Positions 7,743 through 16,170 of a stretch of DNA of 39,513 nucleotides are shown here, piece by piece; the first letter of the stretch is position 1; every line of letters starts with the position of its first letter. The notes under the pieces were generated by a model, which made no database searches, was not told where the DNA came from, and worked only from the letters and a program-made list of their open reading frames with translations. A program made the position numbers and the translations under genes. The stretch is from Kordiimonadaceae bacterium UBA4441 (lineage in GTDB: Bacteria; Pseudomonadota; Alphaproteobacteria; Sphingomonadales; Emcibacteraceae). Location of the stretch: the NCBI GenBank assembly GCA_002390425.1, contig DGPL01000014.1, positions 1 to 39,513 of the forward strand, given 5' to 3'.

Positions 7743-7865
7743 ATTTGTTTTTTTGAATTTAGAGTTTTTTAGGGCGGTTTGTATTTGATCAACTTTATTG
7801 ATTATTTTAATCATTTAGAAATCCCCATATCCATCATAGAGGATAACATTATAAAGCGTACAGGG

Positions 7866-8674
7866 CAAAAATATGACGGTGTGGAATTTATCAATTTATG
7901 CGTAAATGCCCGTGATGCGATGCCGGAAGGCGGGAAATTAGAAATCAAAAACCGCAATATAAGCGTTGATGAGTCCATTAAAATAAATAAGAAGTATAAA
8001 TTACTTCCAAAAGGTGAATATGTTCTTCTTGAAGTTATTGATACGGGAACGGGTATTGCAAGGAGCATTTGGATAAAGTTTTTGAGCCGTTCTTTAGTAC
8101 TAAAGAGATTGGTAAGGGGACTGGCTTAGGACTTTCGACGGTATACGGTATTATTAAGCAAACGGATGGTTTTGTTTTTCCCGAAAGTGAATTGGGTGTA
8201 GGGACATCTTTTAAAATATATTTACCAAAATATGTTGCAGAACAAAATGATGTTGTTGTTGATAACGATGATGAAGCTAAGAATGAGGAAAAGGCGAAGG
8301 ATCTTACTGGAAATAGTACAATCCTTCTAGTTGAAGATGAGGATGCTGTCCGAATGTTTGCTTCTCGTGCTTTGAAAAATAAAGGGTATACTGTTTATGA
8401 AGCTGATAGCGGGGTTTCCGCTTTACAATTGATGGAAGAAACAGACGCTCATTTAGATTTATTGATTAGTGATGTGATGATGCCGCAGATGGACGGTCCA
8501 ACATTAGTTAAAAAAATTCGTGAAACTGATAAAAATTTAAAGGTCATCTTTATTTCCGGCTATGCTGAAGATGCTCTTGATGATAATATTATGGACAAAG
8601 ATTTTAATTTTCTAGCCAAACCGTTTAGTCTTAAACAACTGGCGGAACAGGTTAAAGAGGTATTGGAAAATTAA
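7866..8674 (+). pseudogene. cckA: cckA remnant: hybrid histidine kinase, 5'-truncated and frameshifted
   Basis: Two overlapping plus-strand frames make the C-terminal part of CckA. The first has the ATPase N-box FINLCVNARDAMPEGGKLEI and the G1 box VIDTGTGI, then runs off into nonsense. The second picks up one base off at EHLDKVFEPFFSTKEIGKGTGLGLSTVYGIIKQ (G2 box), followed by a receiver: ILLVEDEDAVRMFASRALKNKGY, phosphoacceptor Asp in LLISDVMMPQMDGP, and FISGYAEDAL...AKPFSLKQL. An A missing from GCAAGG near 8059-8063 restores GIAKEHLDKVFEPFF. The membrane segments, PAS domains and HisKA domain with the phosphorylated His are all absent upstream. CckA starts the CckA-ChpT-CtrA relay, and upstream of recA is where I recall it in Caulobacter. 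It cannot work as a kinase here; a functional copy could exist elsewhere. Confidence 0.85.
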
Positions 8675-8812
8675 CTTTAGCGATTATTTTTTGCCGATTC
8701 TTTCTTTTTAATATTCAATTCTTACTAAAACGATAATTTTGTTCTCATTTAAAAAGAACAAAAAATAAATATATATAATTAAATCATTTATTATCAGCTA
8801 CTTAAAAATTTC

Positions 8813-8841
8813 TTTACAAATAAGAACAAATCATGTACATA
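8813..8841 (+). promoter_or_regulatory. Candidate recA promoter with LexA (SOS) box
   Basis: GAAC at 8824-8827 and GTAC at 8835-8838 are 7 bases apart, one mismatch from the alphaproteobacterial SOS box GAAC-N7-GAAC. A TTTACA (-35-like, 8813-8818) and TACATA (weak -10, 8836-8841) bracket it, so bound LexA would cover the promoter. recA starts at 8890. Confidence 0.5.
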
Positions 8842-8889
8842 TCTATTATTGCAAGCAACTAAAGCATATGGGATATAAGGAGATATAAA

Positions 8890-9966
8890 ATGGCATCATC
8901 AAATTTAAAGCTGGTTGGAAAAGATAATATGGATAAGCAAAAAGCGCTAGACGCAGCACTAGGTCAAATTGAACGTGCGTTTGGTAAGGGTTCAATTATG
9001 AAATTGGGGCAAAATTCCTCTACAGATGTTGATTCTGTTTCAACAGGTTCGCTCGGACTTGATATTGCACTTGGAATTGGCGGTCTACCGAAGGGACGTA
9101 TTATTGAAATTTATGGTCCTGAAAGCTCTGGTAAAACCACATTAGCACTTCATGTGGCGGCCGAGGTTCAAAAGGCCGGTGGTACTGCAGCTTTCGTTGA
9201 TGCGGAACATGCGCTTGATCCTGTTTATGCAGGAAAGCTAGGTGTTAATCTTGATGAATTGCTTATTTCACAACCAGATACGGGTGAACAGGCATTGGAA
9301 ATTACTGATACATTGGTACGTTCAGGTGCCGTTGATGTCTTGGTTGTTGATAGTGTGGCTGCTCTTACGCCACGTGCTGAACTAGAAGGCGAAATGGGTG
9401 ATAGTCATGTAGGGTTACAGGCACGCTTAATGAGCCAAGCATTGCGCAAACTTACAGGTTCTATCTCGAAATCAAATTGTATGGTTGTATTCATTAACCA
9501 AATTCGGATGAAAATTGGTGTTATGTATGGTAGCCCAGAAGTAACAACAGGTGGTAATGCGCTTAAGTTTTATTCATCGGTTAGAATTGATATTCGCCGT
9601 ATCGGCGCGATTAAAGAACAAGAAGAAATCGTTGGCAACCAGACACGTGTAAAAGTGGTTAAAAATAAAGTGGCACCTCCGTTTAAGGTTGTTGAATTTG
9701 ATATTATGTACGGGCAGGGCATTTCTAAAATGGGTGAATTGGTTGATCTTGGTGTTAAGGCGAACATCGTTGAAAAATCAGGTTCTTGGTATTCCTATGA
9801 TAGTCAGCGTATTGGTCAAGGACGCGAAAATGCTAAACGTTTTCTAAAAGACAACCCGGAAATGGCCGCTGAAATTGAAAATGCTGTTCGCGTTAATGCA
9901 GGTATCCTTGACGATGTGATGCTTAAAGAGGGTACTATTCGTGACACAGAGCTAGAAGACGAATAA
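8890..9966 (+). CDS. recA: Recombinase RecA
   Basis: A full-length RecA of 358 residues. The Walker A motif GPESSGKT is at 76-83, with the usual surrounding blocks (GRIIEIYGPESSGKTTLALH, AFVDAEHALDP, VDVLVVDSVAALTPRAELEGEMGD, MVVFINQIRMKIGVMYGSPEVTTGGNALKFYSSVR). It forms filaments on single-stranded DNA, catalyses strand exchange and triggers LexA self-cleavage. The start at 8890 follows AAGGAGA at good spacing. It lies in the alphaproteobacterial order cckA-recA-alaS and ends in its own terminator, so it is probably monocistronic. The acidic C-terminal tail (ELEDE) is typical. Confidence 0.98.
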   Translation: MASSNLKLVGKDNMDKQKALDAALGQIERAFGKGSIMKLGQNSSTDVDSVSTGSLGLDIALGIGGLPKGRIIEIYGPESSGKTTLALHVAAEVQKAGGTAAFVDAEHALDPVYAGKLGVNLDELLISQPDTGEQALEITDTLVRSGAVDVLVVDSVAALTPRAELEGEMGDSHVGLQARLMSQALRKLTGSISKSNCMVVFINQIRMKIGVMYGSPEVTTGGNALKFYSSVRIDIRRIGAIKEQEEIVGNQTRVKVVKNKVAPPFKVVEFDIMYGQGISKMGELVDLGVKANIVEKSGSWYSYDSQRIGQGRENAKRFLKDNPEMAAEIENAVRVNAGILDDVMLKEGTIRDTELEDE

Positions 9967-10007
9967 ACTTCACGCTCAATATATTTACACTATCCCAGCA
10001 AACTTCG

Positions 10008-10034
10008 AGGTACCGGTCTCCGGTACCTTTTTTT
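10008..10034 (+). terminator. Rho-independent terminator of recA
   Basis: Nine-base perfect stem AGGTACCGG / CCGGTACCT around loop TCT, followed by seven T (10028-10034). It begins about 40 bases after the recA stop. Confidence 0.95.
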
Positions 10035-10146
10035 GTTTTGCAAACTGGACTTAGATGATATTGAACGGTAAAAGACTTTGAATAATCCCCTGCAATATGG
10101 GATAAAGTATAAAAGTCATCATAAAAGATCAAAGAGTGGACTAAAA

Positions 10147-12792
10147 ATGAAGAGTACCAACGAAATCCGTAGCGCCTTTCTAAATTATTTTAAGGATGCA
10201 GGTCATGAAGTGGTGGCCAGTAGCCCGCTCGTGCCGGATAATGATCCGACATTAATGTTTGTGAATGCTGGAATGGTGCCATTTAAAAATGTCTTCACGG
10301 GTATGGAAACGCGTCCTTATAAACGTGCGACAACTAGCCAGAAATGCGTACGCGCGGGTGGTAAGCATAATGATTTAGATAATGTAGGCTATACGGCGCG
10401 TCATCATACATTTTTTGAAATGCTCGGAAATTTTTCTTTTGGTGATTATTTTAAAGAAAAAGCGATCTATCATGCTTGGGAATTGATCACGAATGTTTAT
10501 GGAATTGATAAAGATAAGCTACTTGTAACGGTTTACCACGATGATGATGTCGCGTTTGATTTGTGGAGTAAAATTAGTGGCCTTCCGGATGAACGTATAA
10601 TCCGTATTGCAACATCTGATAATTTTTGGTCCATGGGGAATACAGGCCCTTGCGGTCCTTGCTCTGAAATATTCTATGATCATGGGGATCATATTTGGGG
10701 TGGTCCTCCAGGCACGCCTGAGGAAGATGGTGACCGTTTCGTTGAAATTTGGAACCTTGTTTTCATGCAATATGAACAACAAGAGGGCGGAAAAAGAATT
10801 GACCTTCCTAAACCTGCGATTGATACAGGGATGGGGTTAGAACGTATTGCTGCGGTTTTACAGGGTACACATGATAATTATGAAACTGATTTATTTAAAA
10901 AATTAATTACGGCCTCAGCGGACATGAGCGGCGTTGAACCGTTTGGTGAACATAATACTTCTCATCGTGTGATTGCGGATCATTTAAGATCTACTTCATT
11001 TTTAATCGCTGATGGCGTTCTTCCATCGAATGAGGGCCGCGGTTATGTACTTAGACGGATAATGCGTCGTGCAATGCGTCACGCTCATATTATTGGTTGC
11101 AAAGAACCGCTCATGCATCGTTTAGTTCCGGCACTCGTTGGGGAAATGGGGCAAGCTTTTCCTGAACTCATCCGTGCAGAAGCATTGGTAAGCGAAACTT
11201 TGCTTCTTGAAGAAAAACGGTTCCGTAAAACACTAGATCGCGGTATGCGTCTCCTTGATGAAGAAATTGATGGCCTTGGCGAAAATGGTGAATTAGACGG
11301 TGAAGTAGCCTTTAAACTATATGACACATTTGGATTTCCACTTGATCTCACGCAAGACGCTCTTCGCACGAAAAATATGTCGGTTGATGAAGTTGGGTTT
11401 AATGCCGCTATGGAAAGACAAAAAGCGGAGGCACGCGCTGCATGGAAAGGGTCGGGTTCTAGCGCGACCGAAGCTGTATGGTTTGAAGCACAAGAAGAAT
11501 TTGGTGCAACAGAGTTTGTTGGGTATAGCACTACTCATGCAGAAGGTAAGGTTTTACAGATTGTTTCAAATGATGATGTTGTTGACGAGGCAAAAGCAGG
11601 TGATGACGTGGCAATTCTTGTCAATCAAACGCCATTCTATGGTGAGAGTGGTGGCCAGGTTGGTGATATCGGAACATTTAAAACCGAACAGGGCGCACTT
11701 GTTGAAATTACGGATACGGAAAAGAAACTAGGCGCGTTACATGTGCATCTGGGAAAAGTTATTGAGGGTTCTATTAAAAATGATGACGTTGTTGAAATGA
11801 ACGTCAATGTTATTAACCGTGATAAAATCCAAGCCAATCATTCCGTTACCCATATTTTACATGCGGCGCTTAGAAATAATCTTGGTGACCATTTGACACA
11901 AAAGGGGTCCTTGGTTGCCGCTGATAAAATGCGTTTTGATATTAGCCATTCAAAGGCCGTAACAGCAGATGAAATTAAAAGGGTAGAAGATGAAGTTAAC
12001 GGCATTATTCGTCAGAATACTGAGGTAACAACACGCTTAATGACACCTGATGAGGCGATTGAAGCTGGAGCTATGGCATTATTCGGTGAAAAATATGGCG
12101 ATGAAGTCCGTGTGGTTGCAATGGGTGAAGCGGTTGACGGTAAAGATTATTCCGTTGAATTATGTGGTGGCACTCATGTTCGGCGCACTGGTGATATAGG
12201 GTATTTTAAAATCATATCTGAAGGGGCCGTTTCTTCTGGTGTTCGTAGATTAGAAGTTTTAACTGGGGATGCTGCATGTGATTATTCAGCAGATCAAGAA
12301 GCATTGTTGATTGATGCATTATCTACGTTAAAGACAACATCATCTGATTTGGTTGGGCGGTTAAGTACTTTACTTAATGAGCGCAAAACTATGGAAAAAG
12401 AAATTGCTGAACTTCAAAAGAAAGTTGCTCTCGGTGGTGGGACTCAATCTGATGGTGATGAATTTAAAGAGATAGCGGGTGTTAAATTTCTTGGCCAAGT
12501 TCTTGAAGGCATTCCGGCAAAAGAACTGCGTGGCCTTGCTGATGATGCGAAGAAACGTATCGGAAGCGGTGTAATTGCATTTATCGCTGTCAATGAAGGT
12601 AAAGCAGCGGTTTTAACTGCTGTCACCGATGATTTAAAAGAAAAAATTAGCGCAGTTGACTTGGTGCGTGCTGGTGCCGTCGCGGTTGGCGGTAAAGGTG
12701 GGGGCGGTCGACCGGATATGGCGCAAGCAGGCGGTCCAAACGGCAGTAATGCGAAAGAAGCCATAAAAGCTATAGAAAATATAATCGGGTAA
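10147..12792 (+). CDS. alaS: Alanine-tRNA ligase
   Basis: From the ATG at 10147 the protein is 881 residues, normal for bacterial AlaRS. The aminoacylation domain begins STNEIRSAFLNYFKDAGHEVVASSPLVPDNDPTLMFVNAGM, with class II motifs in the first 350 residues (KCVRAGGKHNDLDNVG, RHHTFFEMLGNFSFGDYFK, DTGMGLERIAAVLQG). The editing domain carries the zinc-binding pairs ANHSVTHILHAAL and ELCGGTHV, and the C-terminal C-Ala domain ends GGKGGGGRPDMAQAGG. It charges tRNA-Ala and clears mischarged Ser and Gly. The frame is open upstream to 10078 but those 23 residues do not look like AlaRS; GAGTGG upstream of 10147 serves as ribosome binding site. It follows recA as usual for the class, beyond a terminator. 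Confidence 0.98.
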   Translation: MKSTNEIRSAFLNYFKDAGHEVVASSPLVPDNDPTLMFVNAGMVPFKNVFTGMETRPYKRATTSQKCVRAGGKHNDLDNVGYTARHHTFFEMLGNFSFGDYFKEKAIYHAWELITNVYGIDKDKLLVTVYHDDDVAFDLWSKISGLPDERIIRIATSDNFWSMGNTGPCGPCSEIFYDHGDHIWGGPPGTPEEDGDRFVEIWNLVFMQYEQQEGGKRIDLPKPAIDTGMGLERIAAVLQGTHDNYETDLFKKLITASADMSGVEPFGEHNTSHRVIADHLRSTSFLIADGVLPSNEGRGYVLRRIMRRAMRHAHIIGCKEPLMHRLVPALVGEMGQAFPELIRAEALVSETLLLEEKRFRKTLDRGMRLLDEEIDGLGENGELDGEVAFKLYDTFGFPLDLTQDALRTKNMSVDEVGFNAAMERQKAEARAAWKGSGSSATEAVWFEAQEEFGATEFVGYSTTHAEGKVLQIVSNDDVVDEAKAGDDVAILVNQTPFYGESGGQVGDIGTFKTEQGALVEITDTEKKLGALHVHLGKVIEGSIKNDDVVEMNVNVINRDKIQANHSVTHILHAALRNNLGDHLTQKGSLVAADKMRFDISHSKAVTADEIKRVEDEVNGIIRQNTEVTTRLMTPDEAIEAGAMALFGEKYGDEVRVVAMGEAVDGKDYSVELCGGTHVRRTGDIGYFKIISEGAVSSGVRRLEVLTGDAACDYSADQEALLIDALSTLKTTSSDLVGRLSTLLNERKTMEKEIAELQKKVALGGGTQSDGDEFKEIAGVKFLGQVLEGIPAKELRGLADDAKKRIGSGVIAFIAVNEGKAAVLTAVTDDLKEKISAVDLVRAGAVAVGGKGGGGRPDMAQAGGPNGSNAKEAIKAIENIIG

Positions 12793-12818
12793 CATTTCAG
12801 GATATTTGAAATGATTAA

Positions 12819-14011
12819 ATGCAGAAAGACAATAGTCTAAGACGAAATATATTTAACATTATTGAGATTGGCGGCAGTGGTCACTTAGCGGGTCATTTTT
12901 TTGATGCCTTTATGGTCATCTTAATTCTGTTGAATATTTTTGCGGTTGCGATGGAAACAGTTCAGCCAATTAGCATAGAATATTCAAAAGAGTTTTTGTA
13001 TTTTGAGCTCTTTTCACTCGGTATTTTTATAATAGAATATTTTCTACGTGTTTGGACTTGTGTTGAATATCGATCAAAACCAAATGTAAGAGGCAAGAAT
13101 AACTTTAGAATAAGATTCTTATTTTCTCCTCTAATTGTAATAGATTTTATCGCAATTGCCCCAACAATATTATTCTCATTTGTAGGATTTGATTTACGAT
13201 TCTTGCGTATTTTCAGATTTCTAAGATTATTTAAATTAATGCGCTATTCTCCGGCACTTACTTCTTTGGGGAAAGTTTTTTATGCTGAGCGACGCGCTTT
13301 GATCGCGACTTTGATTATCATACTTGGGCTGGTCCTTTTCGCTTCTAGCATCATGTACTATCTTGAACGCACAGTCCAACCCTAGCATTTGGTAATATTC
13401 CTTCGGCTATGTGGTGGGCTTTTGCCACTTTAACAACAATTGGATATGGTGATGTGGTGCCTCTCACGGTTTGGGGTAAAGTTTTTGGTGTTGTTATTAT
13501 GATTATGGGGGTTGGTGTATATGCTTTACCTATTGGTATTATTGCGTACGGTTTTGCAAATGAAATTCACCGACGGGATTTTGTTATTCGATGGGGCTTA
13601 GTTGCTAATGTTCCACTTTTTCATGGACTAGATGCAAACCTTATAAATAGTATTGCTAAACGGCTTCGCTCTCAGGTTGTTGAAAGCGGTAGATTAATTG
13701 TTTATGACGGTGAAAAGGCAGAGAAACTTTACCTGATTGTATCTGGTACAATTAGAAGAAAAGACGAAGAAGGCGAGAACCATTTGAGACAAGGAGCCTT
13801 CTTTGGCGCAAAGTCATTAATGGAAAGAGCGACGTTTCAGGCGAATTACGTTGCAGTCGAGAAAACTCACCTTTTGATTTTGGATGCCAAAGATTTTCAT
13901 CATTTGCTGAACCACTTCCCCAGTTTGAAGGAACGTATTGAACAAACGTACTCTGAAAAAACTTCAGTAGATTTCGGTCAGACGGAAGTAAAAGATTTGG
14001 AAAGCCTTTAA
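12819..14011 (+). pseudogene. Voltage-gated K+ channel with C-terminal cyclic-nucleotide-binding-like domain, frameshifted
   Basis: The first frame (12819-13385) holds helices S1-S5, including the voltage-sensor S4 with spaced arginines (RFLRIFRFLRLFKLMRYS), and stops after MYYLERTVQP. The second frame (from about 13386; first ATG 13409) continues AFGNIPSAMWWAFATLTTIGYGDVVPLT, with the K+ selectivity filter TIGYGD, then S6 and a cNMP-binding-like domain (PLFHGLDANLINSIAKRL...). One added C in the CCC at 13380-13382 restores VQPLAFGNIPSAMWWA, so a single-base deletion splits the gene between S5 and the pore. As written no functional channel is made. The nucleotide-binding cassette is atypical too: the usual FGE...R(S/T)A reads FFGAKSLMERATFQANYVA, lacking the Glu and Arg that hold cAMP. 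It lies between alaS and icd. A read error must be excluded. Confidence 0.82.
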
Positions 14012-14021
14012 AGCAATAAAA

Positions 14022-14044
14022 AAGGCGGGTATTATACCCGCCTT
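14022..14044. terminator. Shared terminator between the channel gene and icd
   Basis: Ten-base stem AAGGCGGGTA / TACCCGCCTT (14022-14031 and 14035-14044) with loop TTA. The A-run on its left side (a T-run on the minus strand) favours termination of icd; it also lies 11 bases after the channel stop on the plus strand. Confidence 0.85.
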
Positions 14045-14066
14045 CTTAAAAAATACATAGAAGCTA

Positions 14067-15281
14067 TTAACCCATTTCTTTTTGCAGATTTTCATCAATC
14101 TTATCAAAGAATTGCTTGGACGTTAACCAGTTTTGCTCAGGGCCAACTAGTAAAGCTAAATCCTTAGTCATATCACCTTGCTCAACAGTTTTAACACAAA
14201 CTGCATCAAGCGCATCAGCAAAATTAATAAGTTTTTCATTGCCATCTAGTGTACCACGGTGGCGAAGACCACCAGTCCAAGCGTAAATAGATGCTATTGG
14301 ATTTGTTGATGTTTCTTCACCTTGTTGATGCAGGCGGTAATGACGTGTCACTGTACCGTGTGCTGCTTCCGATTCAACGACCTTACCGTTTGGTGTCATT
14401 AGACGCGAAGACATAAGGCCAAGTGAGCCAAAACCTTGTGCAACAGTATCTGATTGAACGTCGCCATCATAGTTTTTACACGCCCAAACAAATTTACCGT
14501 TCCATTTCATTGCACATGCTACCATGTCGTCGATTAAACGATGCTCGTAAGAAATGCCGGCTGCTTTAAATTTATCAGCGAATTCATTCTGATATACTTC
14601 TTCAAATAAATCTTTAAAACGTCCGTCATATGCTTTCAGGATAGTGTTTTTTGTTGAAAGATACACAGGCCATCCAACGTTAAGACCATAATTCATACTT
14701 GAACGGGCAAAATCACGAATACTTTCATCAAGGTTATACATTGCCATAGCAACGCCAGCTTTTTCAAACTGGTACACTTCGTGTTCAATAGTTTCACCAC
14801 CATCATCAGGTTCAAATTTTACAGTCAATTTTCCTGCTCCCGGGACGCGGAAATCTGTCGCGCGGTATTGATCACCGAATGCGTGACGGCCAATAACAAT
14901 TGGATCTGTCCAACCTGGTACCAGACGAGGAACATTGGAACAGATAATTGGACTACGGAAAACCGTACCGCCGATAATGTTACGGATAGTACCATTAGGA
15001 GAGCGCCACATTTTCTTTAGGCCGAATTCTTCAACGCGCTGTTCATCTGGTGTAATTGTTGCACATTTTACGCCAACACCATGTTCAAGAATTGCATTCG
15101 CACTGTCGATGGTGATTTGGTCATCTGTCTCGTCACGCTTTTGAATGCTAAGGTCATAATAATGAAGGTCAACATCAAGGTATGGATGAATGAGACGTTC
15201 TTTAATCCAAGCCCAAATGATGCGTGTCATTTCGTCGCCGTCTAGTTCAACAACGGGATTATCTACTTTAATCTTAGCCAT
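14067..15281 (-). CDS. icd: NADP-dependent isocitrate dehydrogenase (eukaryote-like type)
   Basis: A 404-residue homodimeric-type IDH converting isocitrate to 2-oxoglutarate with NADPH production in the TCA cycle. Diagnostic blocks are VVELDGDEMTRIIWAWIKERLI at the N-terminus, ATITPDEQRVEEFGLKKMWRSPNGTIRNIIGGTVFR around the substrate-binding Ser/Asn/Arg, and IDDMVACAMKWNGKFVWACKNYDGDVQSD with the metal-binding aspartates. NADP specificity is suggested by GTVTRHYRLHQQGEETSTN near the C-terminus. This subfamily resembles mitochondrial and cytosolic IDH rather than E. coli Icd and is the usual alphaproteobacterial form. The ATG at 15281 has AAGGAAT upstream. It ends at a strong terminator shared with the convergent channel gene. 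Confidence 0.97.
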   Translation of the reverse strand: MAKIKVDNPVVELDGDEMTRIIWAWIKERLIHPYLDVDLHYYDLSIQKRDETDDQITIDSANAILEHGVGVKCATITPDEQRVEEFGLKKMWRSPNGTIRNIIGGTVFRSPIICSNVPRLVPGWTDPIVIGRHAFGDQYRATDFRVPGAGKLTVKFEPDDGGETIEHEVYQFEKAGVAMAMYNLDESIRDFARSSMNYGLNVGWPVYLSTKNTILKAYDGRFKDLFEEVYQNEFADKFKAAGISYEHRLIDDMVACAMKWNGKFVWACKNYDGDVQSDTVAQGFGSLGLMSSRLMTPNGKVVESEAAHGTVTRHYRLHQQGEETSTNPIASIYAWTGGLRHRGTLDGNEKLINFADALDAVCVKTVEQGDMTKDLALLVGPEQNWLTSKQFFDKIDENLQKEMG

Positions 15282-15400
15282 GTTATTCCTTTTGGTTTTA
15301 GTTAATCGCTATTCTTAGCGAAGTATTATTTAATTCATAATATTTGGGCGCAAAGTAACATTAGATAATCAAAAATGTAAGGGTATTCTTACCTTTTTAT

Positions 15401-15985
15401 TTAAAATAATGTGTTTTTTGGATCTATTTTTGGATCAGGTAACGTTTTTAAGAGTGGCAATACGTCATCAGCTGAATTTACGACGTGAAAAAGATTTAAA
15501 GTTTCTGGAACAGTAAATTCATTTTCAATAATATTTTCTAGTAAACCTAAGAAAGGGTCCCAATAACTTTCATGATTTAAAATTACTATTGGCTTATCAT
15601 GGAGATTTAATTGCGCCCAAGTTATCGCTTCAATTGTCTCGTCAAGTGTTCCGATACTTCCTGGTAAAACAAGAAAAGCATCAGAATGATCAAACATCAT
15701 TCGCTTTCTTTGATGCATATTATTTACAATTGTTAATTCTGTAATTGTGTCATGCGATTTCTCCCTTTCATCAAGATGTCCGGGAATGATGCCGTGTACA
15801 CTACCACCATTTTCCATAACACTAGTAGCAATTATACCCATTAACCCTACATTCCCGCCTCCGTATATAAGCTTTATATTATTTTTTGCTAATATAAGGC
15901 CGACTTTGTGGGCTAAATCTTGGAATGATTGCTTTCTTCCAAGACGTGAACCACAATAAACACATATGGATTTGATTTTTTTCAT
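15401..15985 (-). CDS. LOG-family protein (cytokinin riboside monophosphate phosphoribohydrolase type)
   Basis: A 194-residue Rossmann protein of the LOG / lysine-decarboxylase-like family, which cleaves nucleoside monophosphates into base and ribose 5-phosphate. Visible motifs: ICVYCGSRLGRKQSF at the N-terminus, LIYGGGNVGLMGIIA, HGIIPGHL, the catalytic Arg region MHQRKRMMFDHSDAFLVLP, and PGSIGTLDEtiEAITWAQL. The usual PGGxGTxxE signature reads PGSIGTLDE, a Gly to Ser change in the phosphate-binding loop; the catalytic Glu is kept. The bacterial role is nucleotide salvage or unknown; plant-like cytokinin production is possible but not implied. Monocistronic, upstream of icd on the same strand with a 119-base gap. 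Confidence 0.9.
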   Translation of the reverse strand: MKKIKSICVYCGSRLGRKQSFQDLAHKVGLILAKNNIKLIYGGGNVGLMGIIATSVMENGGSVHGIIPGHLDEREKSHDTITELTIVNNMHQRKRMMFDHSDAFLVLPGSIGTLDETIEAITWAQLNLHDKPIVILNHESYWDPFLGLLENIIENEFTVPETLNLFHVVNSADDVLPLLKTLPDPKIDPKNTLF

Positions 15986-16095
15986 AGCATTATCTTAGTT
16001 TTTGGTCACACATTTGACAAATTTTATTTTTATAAGGGATATTGAGGGCGAAATTTTTATAGAATTGTTGATTTGGTAAAAAACACACTGGTAAT

Positions 16096-16116
16096 TATAT
16101 GGTCAAAGACTATATA
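16096..16116. promoter_or_regulatory. Inverted repeat upstream of the LysM gene, candidate operator
   Basis: TATATGGTC (16096-16104), AAA, GACTATATA (16108-16116): nine-base arms with one mismatch, in the 185-base divergent gap between the LOG and LysM genes. It could bind a dimeric regulator of either gene. No regulator gene is adjacent. Confidence 0.3.
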
Positions 16117-16170
16117 AGAAGTATGATTAATGTTAATATGCTTCATTTTTATGAAGTTGGATAAAATAAA

